64,000 nt of DNA from positions 620,001 to 684,000 of the forward strand of contig CBDANA010000009.1 in assembly GCA_965197385.1 (NCBI GenBank), written 5' to 3'. A model generated the notes under the pieces. It had not been told where the DNA came from and did no database searches. It saw only the letters and a list, made by a program, of their open reading frames with translations. This document shows, piece after piece, positions 8,721 through 19,086 of this stretch. The stretch's first letter is position 1, and each line of letters starts with the position of its first letter. The position numbers and the translations under genes are program-made. The stretch is from G963667915 sp965197385 (GTDB lineage: Bacteria > Acidobacteriota > Vicinamibacteria > Vicinamibacterales > UBA823).

Positions 8721-9292
8721 CTCCGCTTCATCGCATCGTTGAAGAGAAGCGGTTGTTCCTGCTGCCGTTGGCTGTCGCGCTGGCCGCGAATGCCCTGTTG
8801 TACACGCTGGCGGTCTATCCGCTGACCGTCCGGGTAGCGAGCGCCGAGCGGCGTGCGGCGGTGGCCGCGGAGGTGCTGATCGCCGCGGAGGCGGCGCACG
8901 CGCAGGCGGTGGCGATCCGCGACGGGAAGGCCAGAGCCGATAGCGATCTACGTACCTTCTACCGGGAGGTGCTGCCGGGCGATCTGGCCGGCGCCCGGCG
9001 GATCACCTACCCTCGCCTGGCGGCGCTGGCGGAGGCGGCGAACCTGCAGCACGAACGGCGCAGCAGCGTCAACGAGCAGGACCGGGAGAGCCCACTGGCC
9101 CGCCTGCGGACGACGATGGTGCTGGCCGGCGAGTATCCGGATGTTCGGCAGTTCATCTATTCGCTCGAGACAGCCGAGGAATTCGTCGTCATCGAAGACG
9201 TCAGTTTGGTGCAGCGCGACCAAGACCTGTCGGCGCTCGTCCTTACACTGCAGGTGTCGACGTACTACTGGGCGGAACCAACGGATGCGTGA
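8717..9292 (+). CDS. PilO/GspM-like inner-membrane assembly protein
   Basis: A bitopic protein with a short cytoplasmic N-terminus, one transmembrane helix (about residues 13-36), a coiled-coil (RVASAERRAAVAAEVLIAAE) and a C-terminal ferredoxin-like domain. This is the PilO/GspM architecture; these proteins pair with PilN/GspL in the periplasm. GTG start overlapping the pilN-like stop. The 191-residue protein ends directly against a secretin remnant, which continues in the same reading frame after the TGA, so a deletion at this junction is possible. Confidence 0.75.
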   Translation: MTPLHRIVEEKRLFLLPLAVALAANALLYTLAVYPLTVRVASAERRAAVAAEVLIAAEAAHAQAVAIRDGKARADSDLRTFYREVLPGDLAGARRITYPRLAALAEAANLQHERRSSVNEQDRESPLARLRTTMVLAGEYPDVRQFIYSLETAEEFVVIEDVSLVQRDQDLSALVLTLQVSTYYWAEPTDA

Positions 9293-11057
9293 CGCCGGAG
9301 CTTTTACAAGGTCCTGAACGACCGGACGATCATCGTCATTCCCGACACGCCCCAGAAGCGGGCCCAGTACGAAGAGTAGGTCATCCGGACGTTCTACGTG
9401 TCGCACGCCGACGTGACCCAGCTGTCGCAGCTGATCTCGACCATCATCCGCGTGCCCCAGATGTCGGTGCAGTCGATGGTGGCGGTCAACGCGACGAACA
9501 ACTCGATCACGGTCCGGGCGACCGCTGCCGTCGCCGGCGTCATCGAGCGCATTCTGGCGGCGAACGACGATCCGCTTGCCGAGATTATCGTGGACGTCGA
9601 GATTCTGGAGGTCAACCGGGAGCGCGTGAAGCAGTTCGGGTTGAACCTGACGCAGTACGCCCTGGGCGGTATCTTCTCGCCGGAGGTACCGCCGCCGAAC
9701 GAGTCCACGGCGCCGGACGCTGTGACGTCGCCGCCGCCGTTCAACCTGAACACCCTGTCGCAGGGGGTCAGCACCGCCGACTTCTTCGGCGCCGTGCCGG
9801 CGGCCTTCGTCCGGTTCCTCGAGTCTGACTCGCAGACGCGCTTCATCACGCAGCCACAGCTGCGCGGGCAGGAAGGACAGCAGCTGACCCTGAATCTGGG
9901 CGAGGAGATTCCGGTGCCGACGACGGCGTTCACGCCGATCGCAGGCGGCGGCGCTGCGGTCAATCCGCTGACGTCGTTCAATTATCGACCGTCGGGGTCA
10001 TCCTGGAGATGACGCCGCGGGTGACCTACGAAGACGAGGTCATCCTGGATCTGATGATCGAGAACAGCACGCTCGGGGCCCCCATCGAGGTGGCCGGCAC
10101 GTCGCTTCCCACGTTCGGGTCGCGCCGCGTCGTCACCCGGCTGCGGCTGCGCGACGGGGAGACGAACCTGCTAGCCGGGTTGTTCCGCGAGCAGGAGCGC
10201 AAGACGCTCCGAGGCTTTCCCAGGCTGCTGCGGATTCCGATCCTTCGTTCGCTGTTCTCGAGTACCGATGAGACGATCAGCAGACCGACATCATCATGCT
10301 CTTAACGCCGCGAATCGTGCGGACGCACGGTCTGACGCAGGAGGATCTCAATCCGATCCACATCGGCACGCAGCAGAACATCGCCCTCAGCGGGCCGCCG
10401 GCGTTGATCGCGGCGCCGCCGCTGGAACCAGCGGCGGCGGGTTCGGACGCGTCGGCCGAGCCGTCCAGCGTGCCGCTCGGCACGCAGCCGATGCCGACAC
10501 CGTCGCCCGGGACGGCGCCGCGGCCGGGGATGCCGACGCCAATCGTTACGCCCGCGCCGGCGGTCGATCCCCTGCCCGCGCCGACGACCGAGTCGGTGCC
10601 GCTCGCGCCTTCGGATGCCAGTCCGGCCGTGGAGGGGCGGGACCGGGCGCAGGTGCTCCTAACTCTGCCCGGCACGGAGTTTCGAATCGGGGGCGGTCCC
10701 TATACGGTTCCGATTTCGGTGACTAGCGTCTCGCGGCTGTCCACTGTGACGATGTCGCTGACCTACGATCCCAACACGTTGCGTGTACGCGCCGTCCAGG
10801 AAAGTAGCTTCATGCGGCAGGGCGGGCTGGCGGTCACGTTCACGCAGAGCGTAGACGGAGCGGTCGGTCGGGTCGATTTAACCCTGGTCCGGACGGCCGA
10901 TCCAACCGGCGCATCCGGGTCGGGCCTGCTGGCCGCGGTGCTCTTCGACGCGGTGGCGGCCGGGTCGGCACCGCTCACCCTGAGCGGCGTCGCGACGCCC
11001 CCCGGGTGCGACATCGTGCCGCTGGCCTTCACGCCGGTCACGGTGTCGGTGCGATGA
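9293..11057 (+). pseudogene. Secretin (GspD/PilQ family) with C-terminal cohesin-like domain; N-terminus missing, one stop, two frameshifts
   Basis: The outer-membrane channel of the system. The sequence starts abruptly with the end of an N-domain (FYKVLNDRTIIVIPDTPQKR), so the signal peptide and most N-domains are missing. An in-frame TAG follows at 9377-9379. The next segment (from 9380) has N1/N2-type repeats and the secretin core (FLESDSQTRFITQPQLRG). The frame shifts near 9993 (into GVILEMTPRVTYEDEV) and near 10277 (into DIIMLLTPRIVRTHGLTQ); both are explained by one missing C. After a Pro/Ala linker comes a cohesin-type domain (about 10640-11050, RAQVLLTLPGTEFRIGGGPY). As read it cannot make a channel. 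It is either a decayed gene or a badly assembled stretch. Confidence 0.8.
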
Positions 11058-11563
11058 GCGTGTTTCGGCTCGGTCTACGGGGGTGCCGCCCGGCGGGGCG
11101 CGGGTCGCGCGGCTACTCGTTTGTCGAACTGCTGGTGGTCAGCACGATCCTCCTCATCCTGGCGTCGGCCGTCATGCCGCTCGCGCAAGTGACGATGCAG
11201 CGGCAACGGGAAGTCGAGCTCCGGCGCGCGCTGCGTGAGATGCGGACGGCGATCGACCGCTACAAGGACGCCGTGGACACGGCGGCCATCAGCCCGCTGG
11301 AGGTCGAGGTGGGCAGCGAGGGCTATCCGCCCAGCCTGGAAACGCTGGTCGAGGGCGTGCCGATGGCGAATGACGCGTCGGGACGTCTGCTGAAATTCCT
11401 ACGTCGGATTCCGATCGACCCACTGACCAAGAGCCGGGAGTGGGGACTCCGATCGTATCAAGACGATCCCGACTCGCGCTCCTGGGGCGGCCAGAACGTC
11501 TACGACGTCCATACGACGAGCCGGGGCACCGGGCTCGACGGTACGGACTATCGGGACTGGTAG
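11054..11563 (+). CDS. Type II secretion pseudopilin-like protein (GspG type)
   Basis: It has a prepilin leader with class III cleavage site: basic residues, then RGSRG followed by YSFVELLVVSTILLILASAV, with the conserved Glu at position +5 of the mature protein. After the helix comes a GspG-like globular part with YPPSLETLV and RRIPIDPLTKSREWGLRSY, a motif pattern typical of GspG pseudopilins. Length 169 residues. The start ATG at 11054 overlaps the secretin stop. It needs the prepilin peptidase, which is not in the window. Two pseudopilin genes follow closely. Confidence 0.88.
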   Translation: MSVFRLGLRGCRPAGRGSRGYSFVELLVVSTILLILASAVMPLAQVTMQRQREVELRRALREMRTAIDRYKDAVDTAAISPLEVEVGSEGYPPSLETLVEGVPMANDASGRLLKFLRRIPIDPLTKSREWGLRSYQDDPDSRSWGGQNVYDVHTTSRGTGLDGTDYRDW

Positions 11564-11570
11564 CCGGCAG

Positions 11571-12008
11571 ATGCTGAAGGGGGTGACACTCGGGCGCCGG
11601 CGGAGCGTGCGGGCACGATGGCGGTCGGCGGGCGGCTGGACGCTGGTCGAGTTGCTCATCGTCATCTCGCTCATCATCGTCCTGGCCGGCATCTCCCTCG
11701 CGAGTTACCGGACGGCGGTGACGCGATCGCGTGAGGCGGTCCTGAAGGAGGACCTCTTCCGCATGCGGGACGCGATCGACCAGTACTTCGCCGATAGGAG
11801 CCAGTACCCTCCCACCCTGGATGCGCTGGTGTCTGACGGCTACCTGCGGGCGATTCCTGAAGATCCCTTCACCCTCTCGGCGACGAGTTGGCTGACCGTC
11901 TTCGCCGAGCCGGACTTCGACAACCCGACCGTGACACTGGGCGTCTTCGACGTGCACAGCGGCTACGAAGGCGCGGCGCTGGACGGGACGTCGTACGCGG
12001 AGTGGTGA
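11571..12008 (+). CDS. Type II secretion pseudopilin-like protein (second GspG-type copy)
   Basis: A 145-residue prepilin-like protein: basic leader, cleavage after SAGG, then WTLVELLIVISLIIVLAGISL with Glu5. The globular region carries QYPPTLDALVSDGYLRAIPEDPFT, the same YPP...L...GYLR..P.DPF pattern as GspG. It lies seven bases downstream of the other GspG-type gene, and the two end with similar GLDGT-Y-DW / ALDGTSYAEW tails, suggesting an old tandem duplication. It probably forms part of the same pseudopilus. Confidence 0.88.
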   Translation: MLKGVTLGRRRSVRARWRSAGGWTLVELLIVISLIIVLAGISLASYRTAVTRSREAVLKEDLFRMRDAIDQYFADRSQYPPTLDALVSDGYLRAIPEDPFTLSATSWLTVFAEPDFDNPTVTLGVFDVHSGYEGAALDGTSYAEW

Positions 12009-12027
12009 GCGCGCGTCGGCGAACGCT

Positions 12028-12074
12028 GTAGCGCAGCCCAGGGCTGCGACGCCGCAGGGCTGCCCCTCCGCTAC
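12028..12074. terminator. GC-rich imperfect inverted repeat between convergent genes
   Basis: GTAGCG...CAGCCC...GGGCTGCGACGCCGC forms an imperfect palindrome with CAGGGCTG...CGCTAC and lies between the end of the pseudopilin gene and the end of the minus-strand Ig/PKD gene. It may act as a bidirectional terminator, though no U-run is present. A related motif occurs at about 47877-47906. Confidence 0.45.
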
Positions 12075-12119
12075 ACCAACCTCTCACACGTCCGGCAGCG
12101 CCCGGCCTCGCTCCGCGAG

Positions 12120-13330
12120 GCCACTTCCTGACGCACCAATCCTGGGGCCGCAAGGGAATGACGATCTGGATCTGGGCGGTCGCCGTGCGCCCGTCGGTTG
12201 CGACGGCTGTCACCTTGACCGTTCGATTACCAGACGAGGTGTAGACGTGGCTCGTCGTGTCGCCGCTGGTGGAGAGCGACGTGCCGTCGCCGAACGTCCA
12301 GTCGAAGCAGCTGATCGCGACGTCGGTCGGGGCGACGGTGACGGCAAAGCTCACCGATACCGGCGGCCCGCCGGTCGGGACGGTAGTCGAGTCGAAGGTC
12401 ACGCTGAGCGGTGTCTGGGCGGCGACGACGGTCGAGGTCGTGATCGTCGTCCGTTCGCCGGCGACGTCGGTTGCCGTCAGGGTGACCAGGAACGTGCCGG
12501 CGCGCCGGTAAACGTGCGACACGTCCGTACCGCTGTCGCCCAGGGCGCCGAGCGACTGGGCCGAGCCGTCGCCGAACTGGATGCGCACGCTGCGGATCGG
12601 GTTCGACCCGGCGTCAACGCTCCCGGTGAAGATGGTCGCCTCGCCGGCGGTCGGATCGGCGCTCACGCCCAACGTCAGCAGCGGGCCGTCGGTGACGGTC
12701 ACGGTGACAACGTCGGTTTGTCCGCCGACGCTGGCGCTCACGGTGCGTCCTGGACGTCGTCAAGGTCACGCGCGCCTCGCCCGACAGGTTGGTGGGGACG
12801 ACGGTGTTGGCCAGGCGGCCGGCGTCGGTCGAGAAGGTGACCGGCAGGCCGACGATCCGGTTGCCGTTCTCATCGGTCACCAGCGCGACGATCTGGACCG
12901 TGCCGCCGGTCGAGCGGACGACGCTGGGCTGGCGGTGAGGACCAGATTGGCCACGGCGGCGCCGCCAATCTGGACGGCATCATCGAGCGTCGTCACGGCG
13001 TTGCCGGAAATGGCGCTGATCGTGGCGACGCCGGACTGACCGCCGGCGTTCAGGCGGGCGATGACGACGCATTCGACGTGCGGGCCTCGCGCGGGTCGAT
13101 GGTGCCGAGCGTCGTCGTGAAGATGACGAGCGTGCCGTTCTGGACTGCCGTGCCGCCCTGCTCGATCACGGTGGCGATGATCTCGGCCGTGCCATTAAGC
13201 GGGACGACGACCGGGTTGATCGCCAGGGTGATCGCGGAGTCGATCAGGACGAGGAGTGGCGTCGTGTGGCATCCTCGGCCGGCAGGAGCATCACGACGGC
13301 AATCGCGGCCGCAAGCGACGCGCGGCATGG
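12120..13330 (-). pseudogene. Secreted Ig-like/PKD-domain protein with several frameshifts
   Basis: Read on the minus strand, family-like segments lie in changing frames. First comes a hydrophobic signal-like start (SLAAAIAVVMLLPA, about 13285-13328). A Big_1-type Ig segment follows (NPVVVPLNGTAEIIATVIEQ; TLVIFTTTLGTIDPREA), ending near 13065. A second Ig segment is VTDENGNRIVGLPVTFSTDA (about 12880-12770). Two PKD-like domains lie in one long frame from 12741 (IRSVRIQFGDGSAQ; CFDWTFGDGTSL). At least three frame changes are needed near 13265, 13065-12930 and 12750. Such proteins are usually exported adhesion or surface proteins. It lies antisense within the pilus operon, between pseudopilin genes. 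The 3' end is uncertain. Sequencing error is a real alternative to decay. Confidence 0.65.
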
Positions 13331-13382
13331 AGGTGCTGGCAGCGCGCTTGATTTCATCGGCCCTGCACAGGATGATATCGGC

Positions 13383-14165
13383 ATGGTTCTGGGCGGTCAT
13401 GCGGACCGGCTGCGAGACGCGCGCGGATACGCTATGGCGGCGCTGCTCGTCGCGATCGGGGTGATGAGCGTCATGCTGACGGTGGCCCTGCCGGCGTGGC
13501 GACAGGCCACCAAGCGCGGGAAGGAAGCCGAGCTGATCTTCCGCGGGGAGCAGTACGCCCGCGCGGTGGTGCTGTTTCAACGAAAGTTCGCAGGCGGGTT
13601 TCCTCCGAGCATCGACCTGCTCGTGAATCAGAAGTTTCTCCGCAAGAAGTACCTGGATCCGATGGTGGAGGACGGCGAGTTCCAGGTCCTGTATCAGACG
13701 TCGGCCGCGGCGATGCCGGGCGCCGCGGCGGCCGGCGTCGGCGCCACGCCCGGGCTGAGCGTGCCGCCTGGCGGGACACCGGTCACCGAGCCGGGACAGC
13801 CGGGGACGAGCGGTGCCGGCGGGTCGGCGTTCGACACCGGCGAGGGCTGGGTGCGAGGCGGGGTGGTCGGCGTCGTCAGCAAGAGCGAGGAGACGTCGCT
13901 GCGGCTGTACAACGGCCGGTCGCGCTACAACGACTGGCAGTTCCTCTACACCGCGCTGGGTGCCACGCCCGGGGCGGGGGGCGTCCTGCCCGGAGCGCAG
14001 CTGCCGGGCGCGGGCGGGTCGGGCGGTGGTCGATCCGGCGCGGGTCAGATGCAGGACGGGATTTCCGGCGGGGCGCCGGGCGACGGACGCGGCGGCGATC
14101 TCGGCCGTCCGCCGACTCAGCGTCCCGGTGGTGGTGTGGGTGGCCGTGGGCGCCCGCCGCGCTGA
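13383..14165 (+). CDS. Pseudopilin-like secretion protein with Gly/Pro-rich C-terminus
   Basis: The N-terminus has a prepilin-like segment (DARG, then YAMAALLVAIGVMSVMLTVALP), although the Glu5 of true pilins is replaced by Ala. The soluble part includes QATKRGKEAELIFRGEQYAR and FPPSIDLLVNQKFLRKKYLD, resembling GspG/GspH-type proteins often annotated in acidobacterial type II operons. The last 80 residues are low complexity (Gly, Gln, Pro). The start at 13383 is chosen because it precedes the hydrophobic segment by a normal leader length; the open frame extends to 13266 over the opposite-strand gene. 260 residues. Confidence 0.7.
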   Translation: MVLGGHADRLRDARGYAMAALLVAIGVMSVMLTVALPAWRQATKRGKEAELIFRGEQYARAVVLFQRKFAGGFPPSIDLLVNQKFLRKKYLDPMVEDGEFQVLYQTSAAAMPGAAAAGVGATPGLSVPPGGTPVTEPGQPGTSGAGGSAFDTGEGWVRGGVVGVVSKSEETSLRLYNGRSRYNDWQFLYTALGATPGAGGVLPGAQLPGAGGSGGGRSGAGQMQDGISGGAPGDGRGGDLGRPPTQRPGGGVGGRGRPPR

Positions 14166-14192
14166 GACGCCACGTCTTGGCCCATTAGGGCT

Positions 14193-14330
14193 TAGCAAGC
14201 CCGTGGTGAAAGTCCAGCGTGGCACCGAGGCGGCCGAGGCGCCCACACCGCAAGGCGCGAAGAGGGAAAATAGCGGGAGTATTTAACTGACGAGCAACGC
14301 CGCGGGGCGGGATGCATCGGCGGTCGAGTG
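14193..14330 (+). repeat. MITE-like repeat joined to an IS630-type transposase remnant
   Basis: The left end is intact: TA (14193-14194), then GCAAGCCCGTGGTGAAAGTCC, followed by the shared core (GCAAGGCGCGAAGAGGG, AATAGCGGGAGTATT, GGGATGCATCGGCGGTCGA). The right terminal repeat is absent. Instead the sequence runs directly into transposase coding sequence on the minus strand at about 14320-14330. Confidence 0.8.
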
Positions 14331-14649
14331 CCGCCGCGATGGCCTGGGCCGTCAGCGCGGGGCGTCGACTTGGCCGTGGGGCATCCTTCATCAGGCCGAG
14401 CACGCCGACCTGCTGAAAGCGACGCCGCCACAGGTACACCGTCGGCCGGCTCACCCCGAACTCTTTCGCAATCGCATTAATGGGTTTGCCCTCACTCGCC
14501 GCGAGCACAATCATCGCGCGTGCCGACACGCGCTGCGGCGTCTTGCCGCTGCGCACCAGCGCCTCGAGCCCCGTGCGTTGCACCCGTGTAAGGGCCAATG
14601 CCTTCGCAGGGTTCCACATGCTGCGCACCATACGCCTTCTGTGGTACAT
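14320..14649 (-). pseudogene. IS630-family transposase, N-terminal fragment
   Basis: The reading frame begins MYHRRRMVRSMWNPAKALAL and contains the helix-turn-helix region RVSARAMIVLAASEGKPINA with AKEFGVSRPTVYLWRRRF, the DNA-binding half of IS630-type transposases. The DDE catalytic half is missing: after about residue 105 the frame runs into the small repeat (RRCIPPRGVARQLN). The fragment cannot be active. IS630 elements insert at TA, the dinucleotide flanking the small repeats here, so this family may have mobilised them (inference). No clear IS right end was found upstream, although CTAGCAGCTACGG at 14679-14691 resembles part of the repeat's end. Confidence 0.8.
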
Positions 14650-14691
14650 TGTAAAGCTATTTACGTGACGTCCAGTAGCTAGCAGCTACGG

Positions 14692-16434
14692 TTAGTCCGT
14701 GACCGAGTTCCAGCCCCGTCGCGTCAGATCTTGGTGGAGGAGGAGGCCAGCGGCGATGGCGCATACCGCGTACGGGACAGCCGCCAGCGGCGAGCGCAAG
14801 AGGAACGCGCCGATGCCGAAGAGCGTGCTGTACACGAGCACACAGCCGGCAACCCAGTTGATGACCACGGTGCCGATCCGTTCGGTCGCCGGCTCGCCGG
14901 CGGCACGCGCGACGTGCGCCCAGCCCGGCCCGCCAGGGCGAACCTGTCGATAGAAGCGGATTAAATGCTCCATCGGTTCGGGCGGCGTCAGGAAGGTGAC
15001 CAGGAGCCACCAGACGGTAGTCCACGCCACGAGATAGAAGAGCGTCGAGGGAAACGCGACGTCGGTGAAGAGCTTCAAGTAGGCGAAGCCGACGGCGGGG
15101 GCCACCAGTGCCGCGACCTCCGACCAGGCGTTCACCCGCCACCAGTACCACCGGAGGATGAGGACGAGCCCAACCCCGGCGCCCGATTCGAGAATGAACT
15201 CCCAGGCCTGCCGGATGCTGTCGAGGTAAAAAGTCGTCACGCCACCTAGGACCATCAGGACGAGTGTGGTGATTCGTGACGCGGCGATGTAGTGCTGTTC
15301 TGCGGCGTCCGGCCGGAGGAAGCGCCGATAGAAGTCGTTGATCACGTACGAGCAGCCCCAGTTGAGCTGCGTACCGATCGTGGACATGTAGGCGGCGAAG
15401 AAGCCTGCGAGCAGCAGTCCGCGCCAGCCGGCCGGCAGGTGGTCGCGCAGGACCATGACGTAGGCCGCTTCACGATCGGCGACGGTTGGGTAGAGGAGCA
15501 CAGAGGCCAGGCCGACAAGAATCCACGGCCAGGGCCGGAGACAGTAGTGCGCGAGGGTGAACCAGAGCGTCGCCAGCAGCGAGTGACGCTCGTCTTTCGC
15601 CGACATCATTCGTTGCGCGACGTAGCCGCCGCCGCTCGCTTCCTGTCCCGGATACCAACTGGCCCACCACTGGACCCCCACGAACGCGATGAAGGCGGTG
15701 ACCGGCAGCGCCAGGGCCTGTCCGGCGTCTGAGGCCTGGGCGCCCACGGTGGGCAGAAACTGAAAGGTGGACTCGGGCAGGCGATCCCTGAGGCCCTCGA
15801 TGCCGCCGACCTCCGGCAAGCGGATGGCAAACCACGCCAGGGCGATCGTGCCGCCCATGGCCAGGGTGAACTGCACGAAATCGCCGATAATGACGCCCCA
15901 GAGACCGGACATTGATGAATAGATGCCGGTAAACGCCAGGCTGACGAGCACTGCCGTCAGTCGACTCCAGCCCATCGTGACGAGCAGGATCTTGGCCATC
16001 GCGAGGTTGACCCAGCCCATGATGAGGAAGTTGATCGGCAGGCCCAGATAGAGTGCGCGGAATCCGCGGAGGAACGCGGCCGGTCGTCCCGTGTAACGCA
16101 GCTCCACGAATTCGACGTCGGTGAGGATCCCCGCGCGGCGCCACAGGCGCGCGAAGAAGAACACGGCCAGCGTGCTGCCCAAGGCGGCGTTCCACCAGAT
16201 CCAGTTGCCGGCAATGCCATTGTTTGCGACGAGTGCCGCGACGGCCAGCGGGGTGTCGGCGGCGAACGTTGTCGCCACCATCGAGGTGCCGGCGAGCCAC
16301 CAGGGCAGGGAGCGTCCGGAGAGGAAGTAGTGGTCGACGCTCGTGCCGGCGCGCCGGGAGTAGGCGAGTCCGATCGTGAGGATGATCGCGAAGTAGGCAG
16401 TGATGATGACCCAGTCGAGCAGTGTGAGTGCCAT
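14692..16434 (-). CDS. Sodium:solute symporter (SSS family), long variant
   Basis: An integral membrane transporter of 580 residues with about 13-14 hydrophobic helices, using the Na+ gradient to import an organic solute. Family pattern: DYxxxGR-like DHYFLSGRSLPWWLAGTSMV near residue 35, then FFARLWRRAGILTDVEF and a conserved W/G-rich core (QWWASWYPGQEASGGGYVAQ). The C-terminal helices and a cytoplasmic segment (EPMEHLIRFYRQVRPGGPGW) resemble the unusually long SSS proteins common in Bacteroidetes and Acidobacteria, whose substrates are mostly unknown. The start at 16434 avoids a 14-residue Arg-rich extension. It precedes nothing downstream except the IS630 remnant. Confidence 0.88.
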   Translation of the reverse strand: MALTLLDWVIITAYFAIILTIGLAYSRRAGTSVDHYFLSGRSLPWWLAGTSMVATTFAADTPLAVAALVANNGIAGNWIWWNAALGSTLAVFFFARLWRRAGILTDVEFVELRYTGRPAAFLRGFRALYLGLPINFLIMGWVNLAMAKILLVTMGWSRLTAVLVSLAFTGIYSSMSGLWGVIIGDFVQFTLAMGGTIALAWFAIRLPEVGGIEGLRDRLPESTFQFLPTVGAQASDAGQALALPVTAFIAFVGVQWWASWYPGQEASGGGYVAQRMMSAKDERHSLLATLWFTLAHYCLRPWPWILVGLASVLLYPTVADREAAYVMVLRDHLPAGWRGLLLAGFFAAYMSTIGTQLNWGCSYVINDFYRRFLRPDAAEQHYIAASRITTLVLMVLGGVTTFYLDSIRQAWEFILESGAGVGLVLILRWYWWRVNAWSEVAALVAPAVGFAYLKLFTDVAFPSTLFYLVAWTTVWWLLVTFLTPPEPMEHLIRFYRQVRPGGPGWAHVARAAGEPATERIGTVVINWVAGCVLVYSTLFGIGAFLLRSPLAAVPYAVCAIAAGLLLHQDLTRRGWNSVTD

Positions 16435-16441
16435 ACCCGGT

Positions 16442-17499
16442 TTAGGACGCGGACGAGACCGCGTCCACGATCGCATCGTGCACAGCGGGCCGGAGCGTCT
16501 GGATGGCGTCGCCGACGGCTGAGGGGTGGACGCGATTCGTCAGCAACACGACATACAGGTCGCGCGCGGGATCGATCCATAGCGAGGTGCCGGTGAACCC
16601 CGTGTGCCCGATCGCCGACGCGGAAAGTCGGTGTCCGCACGACGACGTCGTCAGCATGGTATCCCATCCCCTCGCGCGTGAGGTGCCACGGACCGTCGAG
16701 CGCCGTACGAACGTCGCGAGTGTGGCCGGGTGCGCCAGACCGCAGTCGTGGCCCCTCAGGGTGCGGAGCACGAGTCGGGCGAAGCGGCCGACCGCCTCGA
16801 CGGATCCGAAGAGCCCGGTATGGCCGGCGGTGCCGCCGAGCACCCAGGCGTTCTCGTCGTGGACCTCTCCGACGAGTAGGCGGCCGCGCCACGCGCTGTG
16901 CTGCGTGGGTGCGGTGCGCTGGCGCCAGGTCTGCGGCGGAAGGAACCGCAGGTCGCCGAGCCCGAGGTCTCCTGCGAGCCGGTCGAATTGGATCGCCAGC
17001 GCCTCCTGGGCGGCGTCTTCGAGCACGAAGCCGAGCAGGATGAATCCGAGGTCGCTGTAGATCGACGCCGTCCGGGGCGGGTACTCGAGCGGCCGTCCGC
17101 AGATGCCCGCCTGAAAATCGGCCCGTCCCGCGTGATCGCGGAAGAGCGCGAGGTGCGTTGTCAGACCGGACGCGTGCTCCAGGAGGTCGGCCAAGGTCGC
17201 CAGCGCACGGTCTGCACCGCGCCAGTCGGGGATTCGGTCGGCGACGCGATCGGTCAGCGCGAGTGTGGCCTCCTCGACGTGGCGTATCGCGAGCGACGTC
17301 GTGGCGATGACCTTCGTGAGCGACGCGAGGTCGAAAATCGTATCAAGGCGGGCCGGCGAGGCGTTGGCGTCGTAGGTGAGACGGCCAACGGCGTCCTGCC
17401 AGATCGCGCCATCGGCGTGGCCGACCTCGACGGCGGCGGCCGGGAAGGTCCGCGCCGCCGTGGCCTGAGCCAGGATCCGGCGGACGGCGTCGAAGCGAT

Positions 17500-17503
<4 letters not shown>
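16442..17503 (-). CDS. Serine hydrolase, beta-lactamase/penicillin-binding-protein-like
   Basis: Class C beta-lactamase-fold protein of 353 residues without an obvious signal peptide. The SxxK nucleophile motif is SLTK (in FDLASLTKVIATTS, about residue 62); YSDLG is the candidate YxN-like motif, and HTGFTGTSLWIDP replaces the KTG-like strand. Such proteins include esterases, D-amino-acid amidases and DD-peptidase relatives; nothing points to antibiotic resistance. It overlaps the upstream symporter gene by four bases and is followed after seven bases by another symporter, so it probably handles a transported compound or recycled cell-wall product. Substrate not predictable. Confidence 0.85.
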
Positions 17504-19032
<1,529 letters not shown>

Positions 19033-19086
19033 AGCGAGTCGTGCGAGGCGCCGCCGGGGTGCCGTGGGTGATCGTCCCGGTCGAGT

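Noticed and set aside
9377..9379. Programmed readthrough or recoding at the secretin TAG
   Set aside because: The gene also lacks its N-terminus and has two frameshifts, so ordinary damage or sequence error is simpler.
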